From the NCBI RefSeq assembly GCF_018446385.1, contig NC_055996.1, positions 132,728,532-132,792,531 on the forward strand: 64,000 nt of DNA, written 5' to 3'. The notes beneath the pieces are model-generated. The model saw only the letters and a program-made list of their open reading frames with translations. It made no database searches and was not told the DNA's origin. Position 1 is the stretch's first letter; every line of letters starts with the position of its first letter. This document shows positions 1 to 10,325 of this stretch, one piece after another. The stretch comes from Zingiber officinale. Taxonomy: Eukaryota > Streptophyta > Magnoliopsida > Zingiberales > Zingiberaceae. The position numbers and the translations under genes were made by a program.

Positions 1-1
1 C

Positions 2-481
2 GCCGGCGTCCTCGACGACAAGTACCCGACCCTGGCCGCCACCACGGACGAGGACTGGGACCGCACCTTCGCCGTCAACACCCGAGGGGCTTTCCTCTGC
101 TGCCGGGAGGCCGCGAATCGGCTGGTCCGCGGCGGCGGGGGTCGGATCGTGTGCATCACGTCCTCGTCAGTGGTATCGCTCCGGCCACGGCACGCGGCGT
201 ACGTGGCGTCTAAGGCGGCGGTGGAGGCGATGGTCAAGGTGCTGGCGAAGGAGATGAAGGGAACGGGGATCACGGCCAACTGCGTGGCTCCGGGGCCTGT
301 GGCGACGGAGATGTTCTTCGCGGGGAAGAGCGACGAGTGGGTGAAGAGGATAGTGGAGGAGTGTCCGCTGGGACGTCTGGGGGAGGTGGAGGACATCGCG
401 CCGGTGGTGGGGTTCCTGTGCACCGACGGCGGCGAGTGGGTGAACGGGCAGGTGGTCCGAGCCAATGGAGGATACACTTAG
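2..481 (+). CDS. SDR-A1: NADPH-dependent aldehyde reductase-like SDR, 5' end outside the window
   Basis: The frame is open from base 2 and ends at the TAG at 479-481. It encodes the C-terminal 159 residues of a classical short-chain dehydrogenase/reductase and matches SDR-A2 (34214-34693) almost residue for residue. Visible motifs are the NTRGAF segment, the catalytic serine region (CITSSS), the YVASK active-site Tyr/Lys, and the PGPVATEMF segment that follows the catalytic region in this family. Plant relatives are usually about 260 residues, single exon, and reduce reactive aldehydes or quinones with NADPH; that role is inferred from family. The Rossmann start and the promoter lie left of the window. 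A Harbinger-like element begins at base 481, inside the stop codon, which stays intact. Differences from A2 such as RPRHAAY for RPGYGAY spare the catalytic residues, so the protein could be functional. Confidence 0.9.
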   Translation, partial: AGVLDDKYPTLAATTDEDWDRTFAVNTRGAFLCCREAANRLVRGGGGRIVCITSSSVVSLRPRHAAYVASKAAVEAMVKVLAKEMKGTGITANCVAPGPVATEMFFAGKSDEWVKRIVEECPLGRLGEVEDIAPVVGFLCTDGGEWVNGQVVRANGGYT

Positions 482-1933
482 GGTCTGTTTACTTGGGATG
501 ATGGATTCAAAAATTAAAGAAAGTTTTCTGTACAGAAAACTTTCTGTTGTTTATTTCATGCAAACGGATAGACTATTAATCGTTTCCCTTGTTTACTTAC
601 TTTGAAATAGTCGAAGGATGGATTTATGAATCCATCCACCGATTGAATTGTTAACAAATTTTTATCCACCCAAAATCGGGCGGAACACCATTCTTTCCTT
701 CTCGTCATCTCTCACGTCCTGTCCTCAACCTCGCGAGTCGCCGATAGTCCTACGCAATTGGCCAAAACACAGGTCTCCTCACGGCCACTCGCGAATAACG
801 ACGTCCCCTCATGACCGCTCGGTTTACTAGCAGCGTCTCCTCACGGCTTTGTTCACGCCAAACCATTTCTCACTACCTTGGGTTGTACCGCTTCTACCTC
901 CGCCATAGGTTCTCCGATTGGGATTCCGGATTCCGGTTATCTGCCTCACCAACCATCCTTCGCTCTGTGTCTTCGCCACGGCGGTTCATGACCAAGAGGA
1001 AGGATTCCTGGAGCTAGGCAGTGCAACACACAAGCAGCTGAGATGGTTGTGGCTCTTGACGTCGGCAGTAATACAGGGGAAGTGGCAGTGGAAGGTGTGG
1101 GAACACTCCGCCTTAAACACCGGCGTCCCCTAGCTCACCTTCGGGCTTTGCGAACAAATCCGGCAACGACTCTACTAAAAGAACAAGCTGCAAACTTTAG
1201 TATGTGAACAAAAACCTGTAAAACGAAAAAGCTATCCAATGAAATCTCAAAGCCAAAAGCCAGGAATTAGATTGATTTAAAGAAAAAAAAGGAACCTTGG
1301 AGAAGTTCTTGAAGAGGGCAAATTTAGAAGGGGATCTCGGAGACAAAGGTGTAGAGAAGGCCTTTCTATGAAACAGAGCAGTGTTGCGACTCCGACGGTA
1401 GTACCGGCTGCAATGACTGGGGCTCGCGAAGCTCTGGCGCTAACACGAGCCGCGGCGTGGACGGATTACTGTGCCTTTTGCCGTCGGATAAAAATCCAAG
1501 CTTGGCATAACTCCTCGAACTAGGTACAGGACCGAGCGTGACAACCCTCTCGGTTGCTATGGCTTCCGCCACCTCTCGCCGGGCCACCGTGCAAAAAGCT
1601 CTCCGCCCCTCTAGTTCCCATACCTCTCCTCCTCTTCTGCACTTTTCTTCTTCTCCACTACACCTTAATTATTATTGTCCAGTATCTCCCTTCTCTAACC
1701 TTCTAGTCCCCCTTGGAATACCTCTACCAGATCTGTCATCGCTATACAACAACACTTTTTTATTTCTTTTGCTGCTTCATTTCTTCCGTTCTCTTCCTTC
1801 TCTTCTCTCTTCCTTCCCTATTCCCTAGGGATTCTCTTCTTTCTTTGTCCTTTTCCCTCCCCTTCCCCTAGAGATTTTTTTCTTTAGCTGATTCCTTTCC
1901 CTCGTTGATCCGTCTCTCTGAGTAAACTGACCC
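481..1933. mobile_element. Non-autonomous PIF/Harbinger (Tourist-like) element, TSD TTA
   Basis: The element starts GGGTCTGTTTACT and ends AGTAAACTGACCC. These are terminal inverted repeats with one mismatch in the first 13 bases and weaker pairing further in. TTA flanks both ends (478-480 and 1934-1936), the usual PIF/Harbinger target. No transposase is present. The GC-richer middle (about 700-1620) differs from the AT-rich ends and may be a captured host fragment, but I recognise no gene in it. The 5' target overlaps the SDR-A1 stop codon. Confidence 0.72.
518..545. repeat. 28-bp perfect palindrome near the Harbinger-like 5' end
   Basis: The arm AGAAAGTTTTCTG is followed by TA and then its exact reverse complement. 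It lies 37 bp inside the element, a subterminal position that can act as a transposase-binding or hairpin site. The role is inferred. Confidence 0.85.
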
Positions 1934-1936
1934 TTA

Positions 1937-2878
1937 GAATGCGTTTTGGCGAGGACTAATCAGTATTGTAATATAATTTGGTTTATAAAGTAATAAATTT
2001 TTATAATCTGGGTTTCACCGCGGCCGTCAATTTAATAATGGGTTATGTTAAAATTATAATAAGTTGTCTAAATTTTAAAATTTCATTACATGTTATTTCG
2101 ATTATGAAATTAAAATCCGAGGGCCTGATGAATCTCAATAACGAACTCAAATTTATCAAATTCAATCAAATTAAGACTATTTTATCTTGAGATTTTCTTG
2201 ATTATAATCGTACACTTCAATCTTAATTTCATCCCATATTCAGCTCGTTGTAAGTTTCAAAAAAATAAATAAATAATAAAGAGAGAAACAGTGCTTTGAA
2301 ATCTCACTGCATCATGCATGCGCAAGAGAATACTTTAAAAAATAAATATATAATTTAATAAATACAAAAATGTGATGCGTAATTTAAATATTAATAAAAC
2401 TAAAATATGTGATTAATAAATATAAATATGTGATCGTGATTTAAATATTAATAAAAGTAAAATATGTGATTTAAGTAAAACATAGAATATTTATAGCCTA
2501 TTGAACAATGCAATTGATAAGGTTAAAAGATGGGAGCAACAAGTTACCAATAGATTGGATCTTATATTCCTAGTCGTTTCTTATACACTCTCAATTTCCA
2601 CGTGATCTCAACATATTTTATATATATATAATTTGGATATTGAACACTCCTAGTTGTCTTTGGATCTGAAGAAGAGTTTCTTGCCCAATATTAACATGTA
2701 GTAAGAGGGCCTCTGTCATCTCTCATTGTGACTCCTCTGTACTCAAGTGAAACTTCGGAAGAGAAAGAGAGATACTATGAAATGAACACGTGTATTATTG
2801 AGAAAAAATATATCTCTCTCTTCGGTTACCCATTCCATTTTATATCTTTCATGGAGTAATGACCCTAGTTATAATTAT
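1937..2878. other. AT-rich intergenic DNA, no gene seen
   Basis: This is the former 3' flank of SDR-A1. It is AT-rich with short reiterations of AAATATGTGATT near 2370-2475. I see no coding region, TIR or LTR ends. Short open frames here are neither supported by codon bias nor similar to anything I recognise. Confidence 0.6.
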
Positions 2879-3016
2879 TGTTAAATTATAAATATTTATT
2901 TATTTAGAATTTTGGGATAATTTGATTATTTTTCTTTTTATATTTAGAGTACTTTATTTTTTTTAATTATTAATTTAGATTCAATAATATGGTTAAATTT
3001 TTTTTCTAATTTCTAT
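2879..3016 (+). repeat. 5' LTR of the Ale-like Copia
   Basis: It begins TGTTAAATTATAAATATTTA and shares the order of blocks with the 3' LTR, including the stretch GATTCAATAATA. The end is placed next to the primer-binding site; the terminal CA has decayed. Confidence 0.65.
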
Positions 3017-3017
3017 A

Positions 3018-3029
3018 TGGTATCAGAGC
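3018..3029 (+). other. Primer-binding site, initiator tRNA-Met type
   Basis: TGGTATCAGAGC is the standard plant Copia primer site complementary to initiator tRNA-Met. It lies about 2 bp after the 5' LTR. Confidence 0.85.
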
Positions 3030-3104
3030 AAAATTCTCTTTCTCTGGCTTAATTTTTTCTGCCACTTTTATTATTGCTTCCTGTTGTCGCTACCGTCTCC
3101 TACT

Positions 3105-3370
3105 ACTGCTGTCGATTTCGGTGCCGACACGCTGTCCTGTCTATTTTGGCATGGACGACCTATCCTATTGATTTCGGTGTCGACGCTCTTTTTTGCCGAT
3201 TTTGGCACCGACGCTCTTTTTTGCCGATTTCAACACCAACGTCCTATGCTGTTGATTTCGACGTCGACGCTCTTTTATGTCAATTTCGGTGCTGACGCCC
3301 TGTGTTACTGATTTTGGCATTGACGTCATTTTCTACTGATTTCGACATCGACGCCCTGTGCTGTCGATAT
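3105..3370 (+). repeat. Degenerate tandem repeat in place of Copia gag
   Basis: Reiterated units of the form GATTTCGGTGCCGACGC with CTCTTTTTTGCC between them occupy the place where gag should be. Units vary in length and have diverged. Open frames across the repeat are a by-product of its periodicity. Confidence 0.65.
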
Positions 3371-3587
3371 CTACGTTTGTCACCTTTTTTATCTCGAGTT
3401 CTGTGTGTGACCACGGGTCATCCTGACACCAGTTTTTACGGATCATATAGATGTATATCCTTATAATTTGGTTATTCTGAGCAATATTCGTTCTGTCATC
3501 ATGCTTGGTCGTGCAGATACTTCATGGAAATTTGATCCGTATATATTATACCAGTTTTAATAGTTCCTTGCTTCACAGCTCTCTGTC

Positions 3588-6500
3588 ATGTCAGCTTCCT
3601 CTCATAGAGGTTTGTCATCGTCTGATATTTCAGGTATATCTTCATCATTATGGATTTTGGACTCTGGTGTCTCCCATCATATGTCATCTAATTTATCATC
3701 TTTTGTTTCTTTTTCTCCCTGTTCATATATATTTATTATGATTGTCGATGGTACTACTATGTCATTAGTAGGTGTCGATTCAATTGTTACGTCTTGTTAT
3801 CTCTTACTGATGTTTATTATATTCTGAGCCTTACTTTAAATCTTGTTTCTGTTAGTCAATTATGTGAGTATGAATATCTAGTCTCTTTTTCTTCATCCAA
3901 TTGTTACGTTCAAGACATGTAATCTCAGAGGTCGATTGGGACATGTCGTAGGCAAGGAAGACTCTATGTTTTAGATTAACTCAAAGTACCAGAAGTTGTA
4001 GCTTCGAGTGTGGATTAATTATCTTTTCATCTGAATCGTTCATCTTCTGATTTTTATTTATGGTACTCTTGTTTAGGTCATGTTTCAGCATCTCATTTGC
4101 AGTTTTTAGCTTCTACAGGAGTATTAGAATCTTTAAAAAGTTCTGATATTTCTTATTATAGTGATTATAAACTAGGCAAATTTTTTGTCTTACCATTTTC
4201 TAAAAGTCTTTCTTTTTTCCTTCTGCTCCATTTGATCTTATCCATTCTGATGTGCGAGAACTCTTTCCTATTCCTATAAAAGGAGGATCAAGGTATTATG
4301 TTTCGTTTATTGATAACTGCACTCGCTATACTTGGGTCTATCTTATAAAACACATGTCTGATTATCTTACCATTTTTAACAATTTCAGAGCTCTTGTGAA
4401 AACTCAACATTCTAGTGTCATAAAGTGCGTTGTGATTTGGGGGAGGGGTGAATACATTTCGAATAATTTTTCATAATTACTACTTCTGATAGTACTATTC
4501 ATCAACCCTCTTGTACAGATACTCCTGAACAGAATGATGTGACTGAACAAAAATATAGACATCTTATTGAAATAACTCATTTATTTTTATTGTCTGACAG
4601 TGTTTCTAGTACCTTTTGGGGGGAAACAATCCTTACCGCTTCTCACGTGATTAATAGAATTCCAACCTCACACAATTGAGGCTTGTCACCTTTTGAAAAA
4701 TTGTATGGGCATGCTCCTATGTATTCCTCTTTGCGTGTTTTTGGTTGTAATTGCTTTATCCTTCGTCCATATGTCGAGCGTAATAATTAGCCTCTTCGTA
4801 TGCTCTTTGTGTGTTTTTGGGTTATGGTGTTACTTAAAAAGGATATCGTTAGTTTGATCCCATTAGTAAAAATTATATGTCTCTCGTTATGTTGTGTTTC
4901 TTGAGTATATTCCATTCTTTTCTATTCTAGCTAGTTGGCATAATATGACAAAGTCATATCTACATTGTATTAATCCTTTTAATACCGACACTGAGAAAGT
5001 TTCACCCACAACTCCTACTGGTAACTCAACTGAATTTGGTACTTTATTTCTTGAGATATCCGCTCCACATGTTCCTCCTTCTACCACTACTCAATCATCT
5101 CCTGAGGTTGTGGATGATCCTTCTCTCCACCATCGTCAATCCACTCGTGTTTGTAAGTCTACTAAACTTTCAGATTTTGCCTACTCTTATTATTTTCATT
5201 CTTTTACTTCATTTGTTGCATCTATTCATTGTCTTTCTAAGTTTGTATCTTATAGGGAAGCTATTTGTAACCCACTTTAGCAGAGTGTTATGGCTGAGGA
5301 ACTAACTGCTTTGCATCAGACTCATACATGAGATTTGATTCCGTTGTCACCAGGAAAACGCACTATTAGTTCTTATTGGGTATATAAGATCAAAACTAAA
5401 TCTGATGGATCTATCGAGTGATACAAAGCTTGTCTTATTGCTAAAGGTTATTCTTAGGAGTATAGCATGGATTATGACGAAACATTTGCTCCTGTTATAA
5501 AAATGATGACTTTTTGTACTCTGATTGTTGTTGCTTTTATTCATCGATAGAGAATATCTCAGATGAATGCCAAGAATGCATTCTAAATGGTGATCTTCAT
5601 GAAGAAGTTTATATGACACCTCATCCTGGTATTTCACACCAACCTGGTGAAGTTTGTAGGCTTCGTAAAGTACTTTATGGTCTCAAAGGTTATCACAGTG
5701 GTTGGTTTGCACCTCGTGCTTGGTTTGAGAAGTTTTCTACAGCGGTTACTTCACTTGGTTTTTATCCTAGTAATCATGATTCAACATTGTTTGTTAGGCG
5801 TACAAGTATAGGTCATATTCTTTTATCATTATATGTTGGTGACATGATTATTACTGGTGATGATTCTGATGGAATTGCTTCCCTGAATTCTTAGTTAACT
5901 AGTCATTTTACTATGAGAGACTTGGGTATACTACACTACTTTCTAAGAATTGAGATTGCTTCTTCCCTGAAAGATTACATTTTATCCTAGTCAAAGTATA
6001 TATATGATTTGTTTGAGCGTGCTCGTCTTACTGATAATAGAGTCATTGATACTCCTATTAAAACTATGCTCGATATGCTCCATCTGATGTCTCACTTTTG
6101 TCGGATCCTAATTTATACAAAACTATTGTTGGAAGATTTGTTTATTTCACTGTGACTCGTCCAGATATTACTTATGTTGTTTATGTGGTTAGTCAATTTG
6201 TAGCTATACCAACTACAGTTCATTGGGTTGTTGTTCTTCATATTCTCAAGTATCTTCGGGGCACTCAATTTCAAAGTCTTTTATTTCCGTCTACTTCATC
6301 TTTTGAACTGCATGCATACTCTAATGTGGATTGGGATGATGATCTTACGGATCATAAATCTACCACTGGCTTCTACGTTTTTCTTAATGATTCTCTCATT
6401 TCTTGGAAGAGTAAGAAGCAAGATGTTATTTTTAGATCTTCCATAGAAGCTGAGTATCGTGTCATGGCATCAACTACTTGTGAGATAGTTTAGTTGCGTT

Positions 6501-6784
6501 GGTTGCTTAAGGATATGTGTATCTCTCTTCATCAACCTATTCCGTTATATTGTGATAATCAGAATGTTATTCAAATTACACACAATTCAGTTTTTCATGA
6601 GCGAACGAAACATATTGAAATTGATTGTCACATTACTCATCACCATCTTCAGATTGACATCATCATATTGTCTTTTGTTCCTTCAAATCTACAGATTGCT
6701 TATATATTTATCAAGTCACATTCTGCTTTACGTTTTCATTTCTTATTTAACAAACTCTCAATGCTTCTAGCTGCAGCATCGTGA
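3588..6784 (+). pseudogene. Copia pol remnant (PR-IN-RT-RH)
   Basis: Frame-by-frame reading shows a retropepsin-like segment (WILDSGVSHHM), the GAG-pre-integrase segment (LGHVSASHLQ), an integrase stretch near 4250-4470 (YVSFIDNCTRYTWVYL), reverse transcriptase near 5600-5890 and RNase H at 6098-6784 (STTGFYVFL, EAEYR). The catalytic YVDD is changed to YVGD. Between LYGLK and APRAWFEKF there are about seven extra residues (GYHSGWF), an in-frame insertion unusual for this very conserved block. Stops at several points, for example before the last RNase H segment at 6491, show it cannot encode a polyprotein. Confidence 0.85.
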
Positions 6785-6796
6785 GTTTGAGGGAGA

Positions 6797-6974
6797 TGTT
6801 AGATTATATATATTTATTTGTTTATAGTTTTTAGGGCAATAAAGCCTTTTTACCTTTTATATTTAGAGTTTAGGGCTTCTTAACTGAACTATATAAGACC
6901 TTATACTCTGTATTTTTAATTATCAATTTTGGATTCAATAATACGATGAGTTTTTTCTTTTTCTTAATTTCTAA
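6797..6974 (+). repeat. 3' LTR of the Ale-like Copia
   Basis: It starts TGTTAGATTATATATATT after a purine-rich tract and ends in TTTCTTAATTTCTA like the 5' copy. It is about 40 bp longer than the 5' LTR because of small indels. Confidence 0.65.
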
Positions 6975-7070
6975 AATAACATTAAAATCCCCCATCTGCA
7001 ATGCCCACTAGCCACCATTGCTACCTACTCATTTGGTAACAATCCCACGATCAACTCCTTTTGTAACGGC

Positions 7071-8396
7071 TAACGTAAGTCATCATTGATTCCCTCTATT
7101 GCTCATCGCTCCTAAACTGATTCCTTGTAAAATTAAATCTTCACCCTCTCATCCCTATTTCCCCCTTAACATGTTGAGCATAACCCGATTCTAAGGTCGA
7201 TTCCCTAGCACCAAGTGTTATTTACTCCCAAGCCCGAGTGTCAAGCACCTTACGTCTGAAGCCCTACTACACTCAAGGTCCGAGCACAATAGCTTCCTTT
7301 AATCCTTTTCCTTTTGAACCCAACTTGACAGGGCCTAAGTCGAACCAACCTCCATACTTCGGCTTTTGGGAGTATCCCAACTCCTTGATCACAAAGTATT
7401 ATAGGGTATCAATATCATAGGAATGCACATTCACATCTAAATCAAATGTATCGTAGGAATACACATTCACATATAAATCAAATTTAGGATAAAGTATGTT
7501 TATGTAGAATTATTAACTATTTTGTATGTTTTAGTGAGGAATGTTCATTAAAAAATTTATTATTTTATTATGAATTTATTTTTTTTATCTTTACTAAATA
7601 ATCTATAAATTTTTATTATTTTAAATTGTATATAATATTTATTTTGAAAAAAAAAATATTAATAGTTGATCTTGATAATATTTTTAATAAATAAGTTAGC
7701 AATGCCAGTTATTTGTACCAAAAAAAGGTTTTTGAAGAATTATTTTATTAATTGGATTAATTTGAAAATTTTGGTAGGATGATTTTTAAAATTAACTTTG
7801 CCTTCCACCGACACTGTTCTATGGGTTTTCCTTATCCTAAAATCCTATCAAGCTCCTCTTCGTCCACTATTTGATTACTACACTAGTGCATCGACCCAAT
7901 GGCCGACACCCTCCCCCTCTCAGGTCGGATAGCCATCATCACTGGCACTGCTTGCGGCATGGGCCTCGGTGTCGCCGTCCACCTTGCCTCCCTCGGTGCC
8001 TTCCTCGTTCTCGGCGATTGCTCCGACTCCCCCCATTTAGAACAACTTGTCACCAAGCTCAATGCCTCCATTGATCTCCCACCTCGCGCCATTGCCCTCC
8101 TCGTGGACATCTATGTCGGTGTCGTCAAATCGCTCTTCGACGCGGTAGAATCCACCTTTGGCGGACGCGCTCACATCATCGTCACCTGCGCCGCTATCTG
8201 CGACTACGACTACCCATTCCTGGCTGAAACCTCCGAAGAGGTATGGGACCACACGTTGGTCGTCAATGCCCGAGGGAGCTTCCTTTGCTGCTGAGAGGCC
8301 ACGAATCTACTGGTCCGCGGTGGAGGGGGGAGGATCGTGTGCTTCTCGTCCTCGGGGGTGGGCAGGCAACATCCAGGTTACTCGATACGTGGCGTC
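7071..8396 (+). repeat. Segmental duplication, copy 1 (upstream region + SDR-B1)
   Basis: This block aligns through its whole length with 27321-28642, from CGTAAGTCATCATTGATTCC to the SDR codons ending GTGGCGTC. It holds about 830 bp of non-coding upstream DNA (AT-rich from 7430 to 7800) and the first two thirds of an SDR gene. The right breakpoint joins Gypsy tandem repeats directly. Confidence 0.88.
7899..8396 (+). pseudogene. SDR-B1: truncated short-chain dehydrogenase pseudogene
   Basis: It starts ATGGCCGACACC like SDR-B2 and keeps the TGxxxGxG coenzyme loop (TGTACGMG) and the LGDCSD segment. The frame stops at TGA 8292-8294, where B2 has CGG, just after SFLCC and before the catalytic Ser/Tyr/Lys. 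Beyond the stop the similarity continues to 8396 and then breaks off at Gypsy-derived tandem repeats, so the active-site Tyr/Lys are absent. One codon is missing where B2 reads ISDAG. Many differences from B2 are C-to-T or G-to-A changes, as expected of a silenced methylated copy. Confidence 0.92.
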
Positions 8397-8850
8397 CTTA
8401 AACCTTTGTCTCCGTCAACGGTCGAGCAACGACCTTAAACCTTGTTGCCATCAGCGGTCGAGTGGCGACCTTAAACCCTTGTCTTCGTCAATAATCGAGC
8501 GGCGTCAACAGTCGAGCGGCGTCAACAGTCGAGCGGCGACCTTAAACCCTTGTTGCTATCAGCGGTCGAGTGGTGACCTTAAACCCTTGTCTCCGTCAAC
8601 AGTCGAACGACGACCTTAAACTCTTGTCGCCGTCAACGGTTGAGCGGCGACCTTAGACTCTTGTCGCCATCAACGGTCGAGCGACGACCTTAAACTCTTA
8701 TCGCTATCAATGGTCGGGCGATGACCTTAAACTCTTGTTGTCATCAACAGTCGAGTGACGATTTTAGACTCTTGTTGCCATCAACGGTCGAGCAGCGACC
8801 TTAAACTCTGCGTCTACATCAAAGGTCGAGCAACCGCTATAAACCTGAGA
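8397..8850 (+). repeat. Tandem array of ~40-bp units (Tat Gypsy 3' region)
   Basis: About a dozen units built on GGTCGAGCGGCGACCTTAAA with CTCTTGTCGCCATCAAC spacers. The same kind of array follows the integrase of the complete Gypsy element at 53525-54085, which identifies this as the broken left end of a second Gypsy copy. Confidence 0.88.
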
Positions 8851-9135
8851 TCGATGAAAAATGGTCCGTTTGGGCAATTAATATGACGTCAATCGGTGGG
8901 CCACGGAGCCACACGTGAAATATTTCACTTCATGGTAAGGGGTTCGCAGCTTGAACCCTGAGCGGTAGCACAATGAAATATCTAAAATGTATGAAAAGGA
9001 AAAGTCGAACGACGCAGAATGAAGGATTAACATAGCATTAGATAAAATTGTTTGCCGAACGGACAACCATCCATTAATACTCTGATAAGACCTACAAGCA
9101 CATGAAAGAACAATACAGGATTCGCTCAAGCAAGC

Positions 9136-9777
9136 TCACTCCAAAAAATCCAAAATATGTCGGGCAGTGACTTAGTTAGTTTGTCCCGACTGATGACCCT
9201 GCTTGTCAGAGCGGAGGGGAGGTAGCCGCCTTTCTTCAGTTGATCGAGTGTCCTGTCGATAACAAGGTTGAATAGACGGAGCGCCCCGATCGGCGACCTT
9301 GTCGCTAAAAGCGTCCTAGCGGATGTAGGCCTACTTCATGAGATTAAACCTGCTCGATTTGGCTCCTTGATAAGTCTCTAAGGTCACTCGGGATGCCTCC
9401 AACTCTTCATTCAACTTGGCCAGCTCTTCATCTTTGGTGTCGAGCTGGGTCTTCGTGGCGGAGCGCTCGGTAACCTACTCTCCCTCTCAGCGTTTAGCGA
9501 GGCCTCCACGTCCTTCAAGTTTTGAGCAAACACCTAAAACTCCTTATTTTTGATCTCCAAGTCCTCGATGGGTTGGAGCTTCCTGGTGTTGGCCAAGTTA
9601 AGCTTGGACTCGAAAGAGCTGTCCTGTTTATCAAGCCGAGCCAACTGAGAAGCTTGCTTGGCACTTTTGCTCTTCTTCGCCTCTAGTTGCTCGGAGATCT
9701 TACTCAGATCGGCTCTTAGTTGAGTCATCTCAGCGCTCATTTGCTCCAGCTGCGCCTAAGAAGTTGCTGCTTAGCCG
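9136..9777 (-). pseudogene. Tat antisense gene, C-terminal part (copy 2)
   Basis: Read on the minus strand this gives a coiled-coil segment rich in Leu, Lys, Glu and Ala (the part with AKKSKSAKQASQLARLDKQ) followed by a helical tail ending DFLE and a TGA at 9136-9138. It aligns with the C-terminus of the antisense gene at 54303-54951. Stops and frameshifts break it. The upstream part is displaced by about 15 kb of inserted retroelements and resumes at 24664. Confidence 0.72.
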
Positions 9778-10164
9778 CTTTGATCACATAAAAAAATAGG
9801 GTTCTGAAAAAAATCTAAGGGTTAATAAAAATTTCTAACTTTCTTAAAAATTTTAAGTTGAATAAATTCTAAGTTAGAGAGTTTGCAATAATTTTTAGCA
9901 AAAAATATTCTAAGTTAAAACAATTTCTAAGTAACACTTTAAGTAAGAGAGAAAAATTTTGACTTAAGAAATTTTGCAAAAATATTTTTGAAATTTTTTT
10001 TTAGTAAATATTTTAAGTAGAGATTTCTAATTTCGGAAAAACTTTTAACTTTTAAGTAAAAATTTTATGCATACAAAAAATTTCTAAGTAAAAAATTTGA
10101 AAAATTTTTAAAAACTTTTTAAAGCATTATTAAATTTCCACCTTAATGCTTTTATCAGAAAGTT

Positions 10165-10265
10165 AATTAAACGTTTTTATTTCAATATTTTGGCTTCCAG
10201 GTTGTAGCGAGGCATTAGGCCTTCTTGATTATTGGAGCAATAACCACTTCCTTAGATAAAGCCTC
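10165..10265 (-). other. Conserved hairpin-rich module (Sirevirus Y minus copy)
   Basis: A stretch of about 95 nt also found at 22381-22475, 49224-49325 (minus) and in the LTR at 58920-59018. On the minus strand GGTTATTG pairs with CAATAATC around CTC, and AGGC pairs with GCCT just after. It is non-coding. See the finding. Confidence 0.6.
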
Positions 10266-10325
10266 ATAAAGAAATTTTAATGTCTAATTTTCTCGCTGAA
10301 AGCCCTAAATCTAATTAGTTCAAGT

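Larger units (their letters stand above)
2879..6974 (+). mobile_element. Degenerate Ty1/Copia retrotransposon (Ale/Retrofit-like)
   Basis: Two short related LTRs (2879-3016 and 6797-6974) bracket a pol remnant in the order protease, integrase, reverse transcriptase, RNase H, which is Copia order. The primer-binding site is at 3018 and the purine-rich run GAGGGAGA lies just before the 3' LTR. The short LTRs and small total size fit the Ale/Retrofit lineage. There are many stops and frameshifts, and I find no clean target duplication, so this is an old insertion. Confidence 0.82.

Noticed and set aside
1366..1828. GC-richer open frames inside the Harbinger-like element as a captured gene
   Set aside because: No recognisable domain and no conserved partner in the window. 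Noted only as a possible captured fragment.
5347..5637. Minus-strand open frame in the Ale-like Copia
   Set aside because: It is antisense to the RT remnant and has no supporting similarity.
7238..7420. A 60-codon open frame kept in both duplicated blocks (partner 27488-27670)
   Set aside because: It begins with GTG, not ATG, and about a fifth of the residues differ between the copies without a sign of constraint. I treat it as non-coding duplicated DNA.
8397..8850. CRISPR-like appearance of regular repeats
   Set aside because: The spacers are themselves repeats of one another and there are no cas genes. It is a plain tandem array of a plant Gypsy element.
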